DNA of 64,000 bases, taken from assembly GCF_000429425.1 (NCBI RefSeq), contig NZ_AUBV01000017.1, forward strand, positions 1-64,000, written 5' to 3'. The translations under genes and the position numbers were made by a program. The DNA comes from Algoriphagus mannitolivorans DSM 15301 (lineage in GTDB: Bacteria > Bacteroidota > Bacteroidia > Cytophagales > Cyclobacteriaceae). Within the stretch, counting starts at the first letter, position 1. Each line of letters starts with the position of its first letter. The notes under the pieces are model-generated. The model was not told the origin of the DNA. It was given only the letters and a program-made list of their open reading frames with translations, and searched no databases. Below are positions 45,553 to 55,491 of this stretch, piece after piece.

Positions 45553-48500
45553 ATGATTTTTGGAAAAAGGAGAAGATATCGATTAAAAACAGGGAGGACT
45601 CAATTGAATGGATTGAGGTTGTTTTTCTATTTATTTCTTATTGGGGCAAAGGTTTTTGGTCAAGGCCTTATAGTAAAAGAAGGCAATTCACCTCTTCCAC
45701 TAAAATTCGCTCACTTTTCAAGCAAGGACGGGCTTCCACAAAATTCAGTGTTGGCCATATATCAAGATAAGACAGGATTTATCTGGATGGGAACAGATGA
45801 TGGGTTAGCTAGATTCGATGGATACCAGTTTCAGGTTTACAGACAAATTCCTAATCAGCCTGGTGCTTTACACAATAATGTAATCCGAGCAATAATCGCC
45901 GATCCTTTAGGGTATTTATGGATTGGGACTGAGGGAGGGGGGATTTCAATAATGGATCCCCAAAGGGAGAGATTTGTCAAATTTTCTGATTTGTCTCCTT
46001 CATTATATGAATTAGCCTCTGCCAAAATCACCAGTCTGATCAAGGATGAAAATCAGAATATATGGGTAGGTACAAATGGAAACGGTGTCTTTAAAATCAG
46101 TTTGGATTTTAGCCACTCTAAAGAAATAAATTCATATCAAAATAGTATAAAGCTTCAGCATTTCGGATCTAAAAACTCAAATCTCGGAGACGATAAAATT
46201 TGGAAACTATTTCAGGATAGACAAAGAAATATTTGGATAGGAACATTGGAGGGTGGGGTATACCAAATTCCAAACGGAAAGGGATCGCCAAAAAAGGTGA
46301 ACCTTAATATACAAGGAGATCTAATCCAATCTGTTAAAAGCTTCTTTGAAGATGAAAAGGGAAATTTTTGGGTAGGTACGGAGAAATATGGGTTGTTTTA
46401 CAGAAAAGCTGGAGAACTTGATTTTCGGCAATTACCATTGCCTGAAACACGGAAAGTTTTTCAACAAGAAGGGTTGAATATTACCAGTTTTGAGGAAGAT
46501 CATTTAGGGCATCTTTGGATTGGAACTTTAGGGAGAGGCTTGTATATCCTAAATCAAGATTCAAGTGAGATTTTTCATTTTGAAGATGACCCTAGCGATC
46601 CATATAGCCTGAATGGAAATTCGGTTTATACTCTTTTTAAAGATAAGTCCAGAAATTTTTGGTTGGGCATGTATTCTGGGGAAGGATTGAACAAAGTTTC
46701 ACCTACTCAACAACAATTTGAACATTACCGGTATGATCCAGATTTGCAAAAGGGGCTTTCTGGGAAAATGGTAAAATCTATTCTTAAGGATGATGTTGAT
46801 AATTTATGGGTGGGTCTTTTTAATGGGGGATTAAATTTACTTCCTGCAAGGAGCTCCCGGTTTTCTTATTTTACTGCAGGTAATAACGGAATGCTGTCCC
46901 ATAATCATGTCCAATCTATTTTTCAGAGATCAAATGGTGAACTATGGATAGGCACTGATGGAGGAGGGATAACTATCTATTCCCCAAAAACTGGATTAGT
47001 TTCCTATTTAAAAAACAACTCAAAAGATAAAAATTCATTAAGTAAAAATGAGGTTTGGTCTATAGTTGAAGACCGAAAAGGGGGGATTTGGATTGGTACT
47101 GCAAATGGAGGGGGATTAAACCATTACAACCCTGAAAAAGGAACCTTCCGGCATTTTGTAAGCAAATCTGAGGATCCAAATAGTATTCTGTTTAATGATG
47201 TAAGATCATTATTAATAGATTCCAAAAATAACCTTTGGGTAGGTACTTATGGTGGAGGATTAAGTAAAATTGATTTAGATACTGAGGAATTTCAGCATTA
47301 TGTTCACCAGACAAACGTCAAGACAGGAATAAGTCATAATATAATAACCTCCATCTTCGAAGACAAAAAAGGATTTATTTGGGTGGGAACTTTTGGAGGA
47401 GGACTGAATAGGATTAACCCCCTGAATGATAATGTTAGTGTATTTCGGGAAAAAGACGGACTTCCATCCGATATTGTCAAAGCGATATTGGAAGACAACC
47501 AAGGTCAGCTTTGGATTAGTACAGTTAAAGGTTTGTCTGCATTAAATCTTCAAAATTTTACTTTTAGAAATTATAAAGAGGAGGACGGGCTTCAGTCAGA
47601 GGAGTTTAACCTTGGTGCAGCTTTTAAAGATAAAGAGGGAAAGCTATATTTTGGAGGAATTAATGGGTTGAATGCTTTTTTCCCAGACAGAATTCAACCT
47701 TACCCAAGTCCTAGGACCCCAGTACTCACTTCATTGAAAGTATTAAGTAAAAAAGTAGGCCCATCTCAATCCAATGGTGAAGGAAATTTTCTGGAAAAAA
47801 GCATTACCTATTTAGATAATATAGTCTTACAAAGTGATCAGAACTCATTTGAGTTTGAGTTCAGTGCACTTGAATATATGTCTCAGGAAAAAATTAAATA
47901 TGACTACCAGCTAACTGGATATGATCAGGATTGGATAGAAACAGATTCCCAAAGAAGATTTGCAAATTATGCCAACCTTTCCAATGGAACTTATCTATTC
48001 CGAGTCCGAGCCCATTACGAAGGAGAAGAGAATTACTCTCCCATCAAAGAATTAACAATTACAGTTTTACCTCCTTGGTACAAATCAGATTTTGCCTATT
48101 GTCTTTATTTCATTTTGTTTCTTGTGATAGGATATACAGTAAAATCTTTTGTTTCTTGGAGAATCAGGCTTAGAAATGACCTTAGGTATGAAAGGTTGGA
48201 AAAAGAAAAACAAGAGGAGGTTAATCAGTTGAAAATGAGATTTTTCACAAATATTTCCCATGAACTTCGAACCCCCTTAATGTTGATCAAATCCCCATTG
48301 GAGCAGTTAGTTCAGCGGTTTGATCTTCCAAAAGATGCGAAAAGACAATTGGACTCTATCCATGCCAACGCGGCACGTCTCCTTAGGCTAATAAATCAAT
48401 TATTGGATTTTCGAAAACAAGAAACAGGACATCTTAAATTGTCTGTCAAACGAGTTGAAGTCGAGAAATTTTTACATGAAATTAAAAACTCATTTGATGT

Positions 48501-49863
48501 AATTGCAGAACAAAAAGGAATTAGCTTCTCCCTTCGGATCCAAGATGATGTTCCAAGTTTCCTTTGGTTTGATCCAGACCAAATGGAAAAAGTGTTTTTT
48601 AATCTCATTTACAATGCTTTTAAGTTTACGCCAGAATTTGGAGAAATTGTACTTGAGGTTGAATCAGGCGAATTCAATAACGGCGATTTAAGTAATACTA
48701 TTAAAGGAGTTTATTTTCATGTTAGGGATAATGGTAGAGGAATTCCAGAAGATCAAATAGAATATATTTTTGACAGGTTTTTTCAAGTGAAAGAAAAAGG
48801 AAGAACTGAATCTACCGGTACCGGAATTGGTTTGGCACTTTCTAAAAATCTTGTTGACTTTCATAAGGGTAAAATTTCCGTAAAGAGTATTCCAAATGAG
48901 ATTACCGTTTTTACTTTATTTCTCAGAGAAGGATATGAGCATTTTGAAAAGCATGAATTAGTTCACGAGGATGATTTATCCTTGGAACAAGAGTGGGTCA
49001 AAACCGAAGTTGCAAGACTTAGTCTTGCTAGCTCCCAATCTATCACCAGTTTTTTGAAATCAGAAAAGAAAGAAATAGGATCAGATAAAATTCTTGTGGT
49101 AGAAGACAATCCTGAGCTTTTGGAATTACTAGTGACAACTTTGAATAAGCATTTTAATGTTTATCCTGCAACACACGGTAAGGAGGCATTGGATTTTATT
49201 CAATCTCATGACATTGATTTCATTATTTCAGATGTCATGATGCCAGAAATGGATGGGGTTGAACTTTGTGCCAGAATTAAGGGTAATCTACAAACAAGTC
49301 ATATTCCTTTTATACTATTAACAGCGAAAAGCTCATTTGAGCATCAATTGGAAGGGTATGAGGCTGGTGCAGATGACTATATTCCTAAGCCTTTTAATTT
49401 GGAATTGTTGGTATTAAAAGTGAAAAATCTATTAGATACGAGATCAAAAATTCATCAACAATTTAAAATTACCCCTGAATTAACTCCAGAAATCCTATTG
49501 AATAGTCCTCCAGATGAAAAATTTATCAAGGATGCTATTAGTATAGTGCAAATAAACCTTGAAAATGAAGGATTTGTTATCCAAGATTTAGTAAGAGAGC
49601 TGGGTGTAAGTCGAACTTTGCTTTTTGAAAAGTTTAAATCTTTACTGGGACAGACTCCGAATGAATTTATTCAAACCATCAGGCTGAAATATGCTGCGGA
49701 ATTAATCAAATCAAATCACTATAAAATTAGTGAGGTGGCATATAAAGTGGGGTACTCTGACCCAAAATATTTCTCGAAATCGTTTCAAAAACAATTTGGA
49801 GTTACTCCTACAGAATTTAAAAAGCGAAAAAAAGAGGTATTTCAACAAAAATCAAAAAGCTGA
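45553..49863 (+). CDS. hybrid two-component system (HTCS) regulator
   Basis: This 1436-residue one-protein sensor-regulator has an N-terminal signal/anchor (LRLFFYLFLIGAKVFGQG). About fourteen Reg_prop propeller repeats follow (e.g. FIWMGTDDGLARFDG, IWVGTNGNGVFKI, LWIGTDGGGITIY). Next come a Y_Y_Y domain (about 770-835), a membrane segment (about 847-865), HisKA with H903 in ISHELRTPLMLIKSP and an HATPase (DNGRGIP, STGTGIGLALSKN). The receiver has D1227 in IISDVMMPEMDG, and an AraC-type HTH closes the protein (VRELGVSRTLLFEKFK, VAYKVGYSDPKYFSKSF). It should sense a glycan product in the periplasm and activate the divergent sialoglycan operon. Confidence 0.96.
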   Translation: MIFGKRRRYRLKTGRTQLNGLRLFFYLFLIGAKVFGQGLIVKEGNSPLPLKFAHFSSKDGLPQNSVLAIYQDKTGFIWMGTDDGLARFDGYQFQVYRQIPNQPGALHNNVIRAIIADPLGYLWIGTEGGGISIMDPQRERFVKFSDLSPSLYELASAKITSLIKDENQNIWVGTNGNGVFKISLDFSHSKEINSYQNSIKLQHFGSKNSNLGDDKIWKLFQDRQRNIWIGTLEGGVYQIPNGKGSPKKVNLNIQGDLIQSVKSFFEDEKGNFWVGTEKYGLFYRKAGELDFRQLPLPETRKVFQQEGLNITSFEEDHLGHLWIGTLGRGLYILNQDSSEIFHFEDDPSDPYSLNGNSVYTLFKDKSRNFWLGMYSGEGLNKVSPTQQQFEHYRYDPDLQKGLSGKMVKSILKDDVDNLWVGLFNGGLNLLPARSSRFSYFTAGNNGMLSHNHVQSIFQRSNGELWIGTDGGGITIYSPKTGLVSYLKNNSKDKNSLSKNEVWSIVEDRKGGIWIGTANGGGLNHYNPEKGTFRHFVSKSEDPNSILFNDVRSLLIDSKNNLWVGTYGGGLSKIDLDTEEFQHYVHQTNVKTGISHNIITSIFEDKKGFIWVGTFGGGLNRINPLNDNVSVFREKDGLPSDIVKAILEDNQGQLWISTVKGLSALNLQNFTFRNYKEEDGLQSEEFNLGAAFKDKEGKLYFGGINGLNAFFPDRIQPYPSPRTPVLTSLKVLSKKVGPSQSNGEGNFLEKSITYLDNIVLQSDQNSFEFEFSALEYMSQEKIKYDYQLTGYDQDWIETDSQRRFANYANLSNGTYLFRVRAHYEGEENYSPIKELTITVLPPWYKSDFAYCLYFILFLVIGYTVKSFVSWRIRLRNDLRYERLEKEKQEEVNQLKMRFFTNISHELRTPLMLIKSPLEQLVQRFDLPKDAKRQLDSIHANAARLLRLINQLLDFRKQETGHLKLSVKRVEVEKFLHEIKNSFDVIAEQKGISFSLRIQDDVPSFLWFDPDQMEKVFFNLIYNAFKFTPEFGEIVLEVESGEFNNGDLSNTIKGVYFHVRDNGRGIPEDQIEYIFDRFFQVKEKGRTESTGTGIGLALSKNLVDFHKGKISVKSIPNEITVFTLFLREGYEHFEKHELVHEDDLSLEQEWVKTEVARLSLASSQSITSFLKSEKKEIGSDKILVVEDNPELLELLVTTLNKHFNVYPATHGKEALDFIQSHDIDFIISDVMMPEMDGVELCARIKGNLQTSHIPFILLTAKSSFEHQLEGYEAGADDYIPKPFNLELLVLKVKNLLDTRSKIHQQFKITPELTPEILLNSPPDEKFIKDAISIVQINLENEGFVIQDLVRELGVSRTLLFEKFKSLLGQTPNEFIQTIRLKYAAELIKSNHYKISEVAYKVGYSDPKYFSKSFQKQFGVTPTEFKKRKKEVFQQKSKS

Positions 49864-49924
49864 TGTATTTCAAAGTAAATCAGATCTCATGGGCTGAATT
49901 CTTGGATCTTTAACGATTGATTTC

Positions 49925-50854
49925 CTAAAAAACCTCCAAATCACCAATACTCCAAGCCCAATCATGTTCCTTAGGAACAAAACCATGTTGGATTTGCCTC
50001 AAGGTTACCAAAGGACCCAAGGACAATTTTGGCAGAAACTTCATTCCCAAGGAATGATTCGATTTAAGGCCAGAATAAGAAATCATCCTACAACCTGACG
50101 CTAGAATTGCCTCTTGGAGCATTTTTTGGAGTTCCTGCTCAGAAGAATGACCAAATTCTTCAAGCGTATAAAAGTCACAAATCCTAAACTCATTCCCCCA
50201 TTTCCCTTCTTTTATCCTAAAAACCAAAAGAAAAGATCTGCCATCACTTAGAAAGTAATAGGGGAAAAGAGGACAGTTTTCGTATCTCCAGGATAAAAAG
50301 CCGGGTTTGAGTTGTGTGGAAAAATCAGTGCTTCTGTCTGTTGAAAATTCTAGTTTTTCTATCAAATTCCTGATTTGATTCCAATCCGAATCTGGGATCC
50401 TGGAGTTAGAGTTGGTAGCCAGTCGAAATCCAAGAAAGAGAGGGAGTTTTCCGGCTTTTTCCCATCCCAATTTGATATAACCCGGAGTACTCTTCTCATT
50501 TGGAGTATTAAAGATCGTATCTAAACCTTCATTTCTGATTTCATCGATTAAGCCCAAGGTGAGTTTCGTGAATACTCCTTTTCCCTGAAAATCAGGATGT
50601 ACAGCAGTGTCAACTGCTCGACAGGCTTTGATCGTGGTTTCGAGATTGGCAAAATCCCAGCGTAAAAAGCTCCGAACTCCTATAATTTGCTCATTTTCTG
50701 TGGCTAATAGGACAGGAGAAGGGCCAAAAGGGTTTTCTATATGCTTCCAATTCCAAAGTTCTATGGATTTTGGCAACAGACTTTCTCCAAGTGAAAGCCG
50801 CAAAAGGTCTACAATGGCGGGGATATCTTCTGGATTGGATTTACGGATTTCCAT
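49925..50854 (-). CDS. GNAT-family N-acetyltransferase
   Basis: This 309-residue protein has an N-terminal GNAT domain (IRKSNPEDIPAIVDLLRL, IGVRSFLRWDF). The acetyl-CoA loop is in VHPDFQGKGVFTKLT, and FNTPNEKSTPGYIKLGW is near the end of the fold. The remaining 160 residues form a second, less conserved half. The substrate is unknown. The start at 50854 (MEIRKSNPEDI) is typical. It converges with the HTCS gene and is divergent from the exopolysaccharide export genes, so a role in modifying a sugar or peptide for surface polymers is possible but not shown. Confidence 0.85.
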   Translation of the reverse strand: MEIRKSNPEDIPAIVDLLRLSLGESLLPKSIELWNWKHIENPFGPSPVLLATENEQIIGVRSFLRWDFANLETTIKACRAVDTAVHPDFQGKGVFTKLTLGLIDEIRNEGLDTIFNTPNEKSTPGYIKLGWEKAGKLPLFLGFRLATNSNSRIPDSDWNQIRNLIEKLEFSTDRSTDFSTQLKPGFLSWRYENCPLFPYYFLSDGRSFLLVFRIKEGKWGNEFRICDFYTLEEFGHSSEQELQKMLQEAILASGCRMISYSGLKSNHSLGMKFLPKLSLGPLVTLRQIQHGFVPKEHDWAWSIGDLEVF

Positions 50855-51041
50855 GATTTGAAGATATAGGAATTCATAGTCCTCTCATAGTGATTTGGTC
50901 TGAATCAGATTGTGGGCATTGGTTTTTAAGGTGATTTTGGCGTTTTCCATGAGCATCCGACAATCCATTTGCAGCCTAGGAATCGTTTATTACCTTACTG
51001 AATTATTGCCTGATAAAAACTCGGGGATAATCAGATTTCTT

Positions 51042-51049
51042 TATATTTG
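51042..51049 (+). promoter_or_regulatory. candidate -7 promoter element of the export operon
   Basis: TATATTTG matches the Bacteroidota -7 consensus TAnnTTTG and lies 24 bases before the ATG at 51074. A well-spaced -33 TTTG is not evident, so the call is tentative. Confidence 0.35.
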
Positions 51050-51073
51050 ATTTGTTGTTTCAACTCACCCTAC

Positions 51074-51892
51074 ATGATTCATCGAATATTTTTGATAGGT
51101 CTGATTGCATTGGCCAGTTCTTGTATTAGTAACAAAAGAATTACTTATCTCCAGAATATCACAGATAGTACTTCTTACGGTCTGAACGAGTTCATACCTT
51201 TTGCAGAAGTAGATTACAAATACATTCTTCAGCCATTTGACATCGTCCAGATTGATTTTGCGAGTTCGGATCCAATACTGGTAGAAGGATTTGCATTCCA
51301 GCGATCTCAGCAGCAGGTTGGAGGTATAGGAGGAGGAGCTGGGGGATCGGGTAGTGATCCGCTCTACATGAACGGATATTCTATTGATGCAATGGGGATG
51401 GTTGAAATTCCTCGGATCGGAAAAGTGAAAATAGCCGGTTTGACAGAGGAAGAAGCGAAAGATTTGGTACAGGAGAAGATTAATTCCTTCTTCAAAGACG
51501 ATGTCTTTGTGAGATTGAGAATTGCAGGGATTCGATATACTACCTTGGGAGAGTTTAACCGAGTGGGAGTTCAGATAATATATAAAAACAGAGCAACGCT
51601 TTTCGATGCACTTGCTAATTCAGGAGAAACCACTTTGTTGGGCAAAAAGAATCAATTGTTTTTGATTCGACAGTATGGAGATGGAGTAAAAATTCACCAA
51701 ATTAACTTGAATGACAGGGCCTTGCTGGCAAGCCCTTTTTTCTTCATTCAGCCTAATGATATTTTGTACATGGAACCGATGAAAATCAGGCAATTTGGAA
51801 CCGCCGATAACTTAACTGCCTCTTTGGCATTATTTGGCGGGATTTTAGCTTCAATACTTTTAATCGTAAATTTGGTTACGGGGGAGATATAA
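51074..51892 (+). CDS. Wza-like polysaccharide export lipoprotein
   Basis: This 272-residue protein has a lipoprotein signal (FLIGLIALASSC). A polysaccharide export domain follows (YILQPFDIVQIDFASSDPILVEGF, YSIDAMGMVEIPRIGKVKIAGLTEEEAKDLV). A SLBB-like segment comes next (FNRVGVQIIYKNRATLFDALANSG), and a C-terminal hydrophobic helix (ASLALFGGILASILLIVNLV) may span the outer membrane. It would form the export channel that works with the tyrosine kinase encoded three bases downstream. ATG 51074 gives the lipoprotein signal. Confidence 0.92.
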   Translation: MIHRIFLIGLIALASSCISNKRITYLQNITDSTSYGLNEFIPFAEVDYKYILQPFDIVQIDFASSDPILVEGFAFQRSQQQVGGIGGGAGGSGSDPLYMNGYSIDAMGMVEIPRIGKVKIAGLTEEEAKDLVQEKINSFFKDDVFVRLRIAGIRYTTLGEFNRVGVQIIYKNRATLFDALANSGETTLLGKKNQLFLIRQYGDGVKIHQINLNDRALLASPFFFIQPNDILYMEPMKIRQFGTADNLTASLALFGGILASILLIVNLVTGEI

Positions 51893-51895
51893 ACG

Positions 51896-54358
51896 ATGGA
51901 AAAGCTAGATCTCAGTCAGTTAGACAATGAAGAAAAAGCATTAGAGATTCGGTATGTGGTGGCCAAATACATTCGATATTGGCCATGGTATGCGTTATTT
52001 ATCTTTCTTTTTGTTACCGCAACGTATATTTTTCACCGATACACGGTAGATGAATTTGAGGTTTCAGGCTCCATTGTAATCAAAAACAACAATACCCCAG
52101 AGGCAAGGATCCTGGACCGTTCCAATATTTTTAATCAGGGAATTAACCTTGAAAATGACATTCTCCGCTTAAGATCAAAGAATTTGGCTCATTTGGCCCT
52201 TCAGAAAGTTCACTTTGATGTGGAGTATTACGCTAAAACCAATATCAAAGACATTGAGCTTTATGATAGATCTCCGATCCGGATCCAAGTCGATTGGGAT
52301 CATTTGCAGGTGACAGAGACAATTGTGGAGCTGGAGATTCTCTCAGAAAATAATTTCAGACTTTCCCAGGCTCAAGGTGGCTTGATGGATTTTAATTCTG
52401 TCCAAGCAGCAGGAGATGAATCCATTTATGACAAGACTTACACTTTTGGGGAGGTAGTGGAGACGCCTCGGTCTAAGTTTACTGTCTTTCTCATAAACCC
52501 GGGAAGAGTTGGTGAGGTCATTCTCTTTAAATTGGTGAATCCTTCCGCACTAGAGGACCGATGGGCTCGAGCTATTCAGGTCAATACAGTCAATGATTAT
52601 TCCTCAGTACTGAATATCACGACCACTACCAAAGTGGTAGAAAAAGGACGGGATTACATCAATGCCCTGATGCAGTCCTACATTGACTATGACCTCAATG
52701 AAAAAAATAAAATCCAGGAAAACTCCATAGACTTTATCGAAGAGCAATTGGGGTATTTGGAAGATTCCATGAAAGCAAAACAGCGGGAATTGCTGAGCTT
52801 CAAGGTTTCCAACAAGTTATTGGACGTGTCAGCAGAATTTTCCAATATCTTGGGTAAAATGAATGACCTGGATGAGCGAAAAGCTCAATTGGATTATCAG
52901 CTTCAGTATTTTGAAGAGATCCGTGAGTATATGGCTCAGAAGAGCAAAGACTTTTCAGACGTAATCGCTCCTTCTGTCATTGGTGTTCCAGATCCCTTGT
53001 TGAATGGTTTGATCCAAACCTTGGTCACACTTTCTCAAGATAGAAGAAAGCTATTGGCGACCGTCAATGAAAACCATCCCGAAGTCATCAAGATAGACGT
53101 ACAGATGCAAAAAGTGCAGGATGCCCTTTTTGAAAACGTGGTCAATCTTATTGAAAATACTAAAAAGCAAAAAGCGGGGATACAGCGGGAAATCCTAACC
53201 TATGACTCTGAATTTTCCAGACTTCCTGAGTCAGAATCGAAATACACTGATATCTACCGGGAATTTGAATTAAGAGAAAATATCTACACCTACCTTCTGG
53301 AAAAAAAGGTGGAGGCTGGAATAGCCCGAGCCGCAAACGTTTCAGATAATGCCATTTTGGACGTTGCCAAAAGAGGAACTTTGGTTTTCCCTAAAAAGAC
53401 CCAAAACTACGGTTTGGCGATCGCTTTGGGTTTCCTGCTTCCTTTTGGTTTTGTCGTTATCAGGGACATGTTTGATGATTCGATCAAGGATCAGCGAGAC
53501 CTGAAAAAGCACTTTATGATTCCTCAGTTGGGGGTAATTGGTTATAGTACCAAAGGAACCAATCTGGTAGTCTTGGATCACCCCAAATCAGCTGTTGCAG
53601 AATCTTTTAGATCCTTGCGTTCGGCAATTACCTATTTGGCTTCTGGGAAGAACACAAAAAAGATTCTGGTGACCTCTTCTGTTTCCGGTGAAGGAAAAAC
53701 CTTTACCTCGCTGAACCTGGCCTCAGCAATGGCCTTAGGATCCAAAAAAACAGTAGTGGTTGGAGCCGATTTGAGAAGACCCAAATTGGCATCTTACTTT
53801 GGACACTCCGAAAAAGTAGGTTTATCTACTTATTTGATCGGTAAGGTGGAGGCAGAAAGCATTGTTCTTCCAACCTCCCATCAAAATCTCTATTTTGTTC
53901 CAAGTGGGGTAATTCCTCCAAATCCTGCCGAACTTCTTCAAACCAATCGTCTTAAGGAGTTTTTGGATTATTTAGAATCCAAGTTTGACATTGTGGTTTT
54001 TGATACCCCCCCAATGGGCTTGGTTTCTGAAACCATAGACCTGATGCGCCTCTTTGACATTAACCTCTACGTAGTTCGTCAAAACTACACCAACAAGGAT
54101 CACTTGGTCATGATCAATGACTTGTTTAACAATAAGCAGGTTAAAAATGTATATGGCGTATTTAATGGCATTATCAACTCTGGATACCATTACGAAGGCT
54201 ATAACTATGGCTATGGTAACACCTATCTCTATTCCCAAAACAACAAGTATATGTACAATTACTATGGGGAAGATTTGGAGACCAAGCGTAAGAAAATCAA
54301 GACCTCAAAGAAGTTTGATCCTGTTCAGACGATCAAGAAATTCTTCAGGATTAGATAA
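51896..54358 (+). CDS. Wzc-like polysaccharide co-polymerase with BY-kinase domain
   Basis: This 820-residue inner-membrane protein has TM1 at about 28-48 (YWPWYALFIFLFVTATYIF). A periplasmic Wzz/coiled-coil and GNVR region (about 50-500) leads to TM2 at about 506-524. The tyrosine autokinase has Walker A K601 in SVSGEGKTFTS, Walker A' in VVVGADLRRPK and Walker B in IVVFDTPPMG. A C-terminal cluster of eleven tyrosines (about 763-790, HYEGYNYGYGNTYLY onward) is the expected autophosphorylation tail. It controls chain length and export of an exopolysaccharide with the Wza-like lipoprotein. No polymerase, flippase or sugar transferase genes follow. Confidence 0.94.
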   Translation: MEKLDLSQLDNEEKALEIRYVVAKYIRYWPWYALFIFLFVTATYIFHRYTVDEFEVSGSIVIKNNNTPEARILDRSNIFNQGINLENDILRLRSKNLAHLALQKVHFDVEYYAKTNIKDIELYDRSPIRIQVDWDHLQVTETIVELEILSENNFRLSQAQGGLMDFNSVQAAGDESIYDKTYTFGEVVETPRSKFTVFLINPGRVGEVILFKLVNPSALEDRWARAIQVNTVNDYSSVLNITTTTKVVEKGRDYINALMQSYIDYDLNEKNKIQENSIDFIEEQLGYLEDSMKAKQRELLSFKVSNKLLDVSAEFSNILGKMNDLDERKAQLDYQLQYFEEIREYMAQKSKDFSDVIAPSVIGVPDPLLNGLIQTLVTLSQDRRKLLATVNENHPEVIKIDVQMQKVQDALFENVVNLIENTKKQKAGIQREILTYDSEFSRLPESESKYTDIYREFELRENIYTYLLEKKVEAGIARAANVSDNAILDVAKRGTLVFPKKTQNYGLAIALGFLLPFGFVVIRDMFDDSIKDQRDLKKHFMIPQLGVIGYSTKGTNLVVLDHPKSAVAESFRSLRSAITYLASGKNTKKILVTSSVSGEGKTFTSLNLASAMALGSKKTVVVGADLRRPKLASYFGHSEKVGLSTYLIGKVEAESIVLPTSHQNLYFVPSGVIPPNPAELLQTNRLKEFLDYLESKFDIVVFDTPPMGLVSETIDLMRLFDINLYVVRQNYTNKDHLVMINDLFNNKQVKNVYGVFNGIINSGYHYEGYNYGYGNTYLYSQNNKYMYNYYGEDLETKRKKIKTSKKFDPVQTIKKFFRIR

Positions 54359-54440
54359 GAATTAGGAATTAAGGCATAAGTTTTTTGGAGGCTTGTTGAT
54401 TGTTTATATTTTGTTTTGTGTTTGAGTTATTAAAAATCAA

Positions 54441-55166
54441 TTGAAGACAGCAGCACTTATTCCGGCCCGTTATGCTTCCACCCGCCTTCCTGCAAAATTG
54501 ATTCAGGACTTAGGCGGGATATCTGTAATCCAAAGGACTTATGTCAGTACTTTAGCCACAGAGGTTTTTGATGAAGTGTGGGTAGTGACTGATCATGAGT
54601 TGATCCGAGAGCAGATTTTGGATCTTGGCGGAAAGGTTTACTACAGCCGAAAACCTCATGAAAGTGGTTCAGACCGCATTGCAGAGGCTTTGGAAGTTGT
54701 GGACGCTGATTTGATTGTGAATGTGCAAGGGGATGAACCTTTCCAAGATGCCAAGTCCTTGAGAGATCTCGTTCAGGCTTTTGAGAGACCCAAAGTGAAA
54801 ATGGCTTCTTTGATGTGCCGGATTTCTGAGGATGAGTCTTACAATCCCAATTCGGTGAAGGTTGTCTTGGATGCACAAAGCAATGCGATTTATTTTTCCC
54901 GATCTCCCATTCCGTTCAACCGTGAAAAAATGGAAGATTTGGTGTACTGGAAGCATATTGGAGTGTATGCCTACACCCGTGAACTACTGCAAGAATTCAC
55001 CTCTTGGCCAAAAGGTCATTTGGAGCAAATAGAAATGCTTGAGCAGCTTAGACTTGTGGAGAGAGGAGTTAAAATTAAAATGGTGGAAACTAATCACCAA
55101 GCAATCTCCATTGATACCAAAGAAGACCTGGAAAGGGCGCGAAATTTCTTGAAGAGTATTTTATAA
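54441..55166 (+). CDS. kdsB: 3-deoxy-manno-octulosonate cytidylyltransferase (CMP-Kdo synthetase)
   Basis: This 241-residue enzyme has the KdsB N-terminal motif TAALIPARYASTRLPAKLIQ, DEVWVVTDHE, the VNVQGDEPF motif, SPIPFNRE and HIGVYAYTRELL. It activates Kdo with CTP for lipopolysaccharide core assembly in the cytoplasm. The reading begins with a TTG codon at 54441; no ATG gives the conserved N-terminus, so TTG is likely the true start. It lies 82 bases after the kinase gene, so it may share the transcript. Confidence 0.94.
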   Translation: MKTAALIPARYASTRLPAKLIQDLGGISVIQRTYVSTLATEVFDEVWVVTDHELIREQILDLGGKVYYSRKPHESGSDRIAEALEVVDADLIVNVQGDEPFQDAKSLRDLVQAFERPKVKMASLMCRISEDESYNPNSVKVVLDAQSNAIYFSRSPIPFNREKMEDLVYWKHIGVYAYTRELLQEFTSWPKGHLEQIEMLEQLRLVERGVKIKMVETNHQAISIDTKEDLERARNFLKSIL

Positions 55167-55491
55167 TCAAGACCTAAACCTCCAAATATTTTTTCATAAG
55201 TGTTTTCAGGTAAAGGATTTAGGATTAAAAAGTTGTTTTGAACAATATGAATATCCGCAATTTCACCACAATCCAAAATTCCTTTGGTTTGGCGGTCGGA
55301 AGAATGAAGCTATCTAAAACTGAACTTCAAATGGGATTTTATTACTAGTGTTAGGCTTACTGGGAAGAAATTGGATATACATTGAATTTTTAGAATTCCC
55401 TATTTTAACGCTTGCACTTATTTCCTTTAATTTACTTTTCTAGCCTTAAAGGACTACCTTAAAAGGAATTCATTATTGAACCCAGACCGCT
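55167..55491. other. intergenic region without recognised gene
   Basis: A 33-codon open frame (55246-55347, MNIRNFTTIQNSFGLAVGRM) is present but matches nothing I recognise and may be a relic. The rest is AT-rich and probably includes the promoter of the VOC gene. Confidence 0.4.

Noticed and set aside
55246..55347. 33-codon open frame between kdsB and the VOC gene
   Set aside because: It is too short to distinguish from chance, with no recognised family. It is only mentioned as a possible relic.
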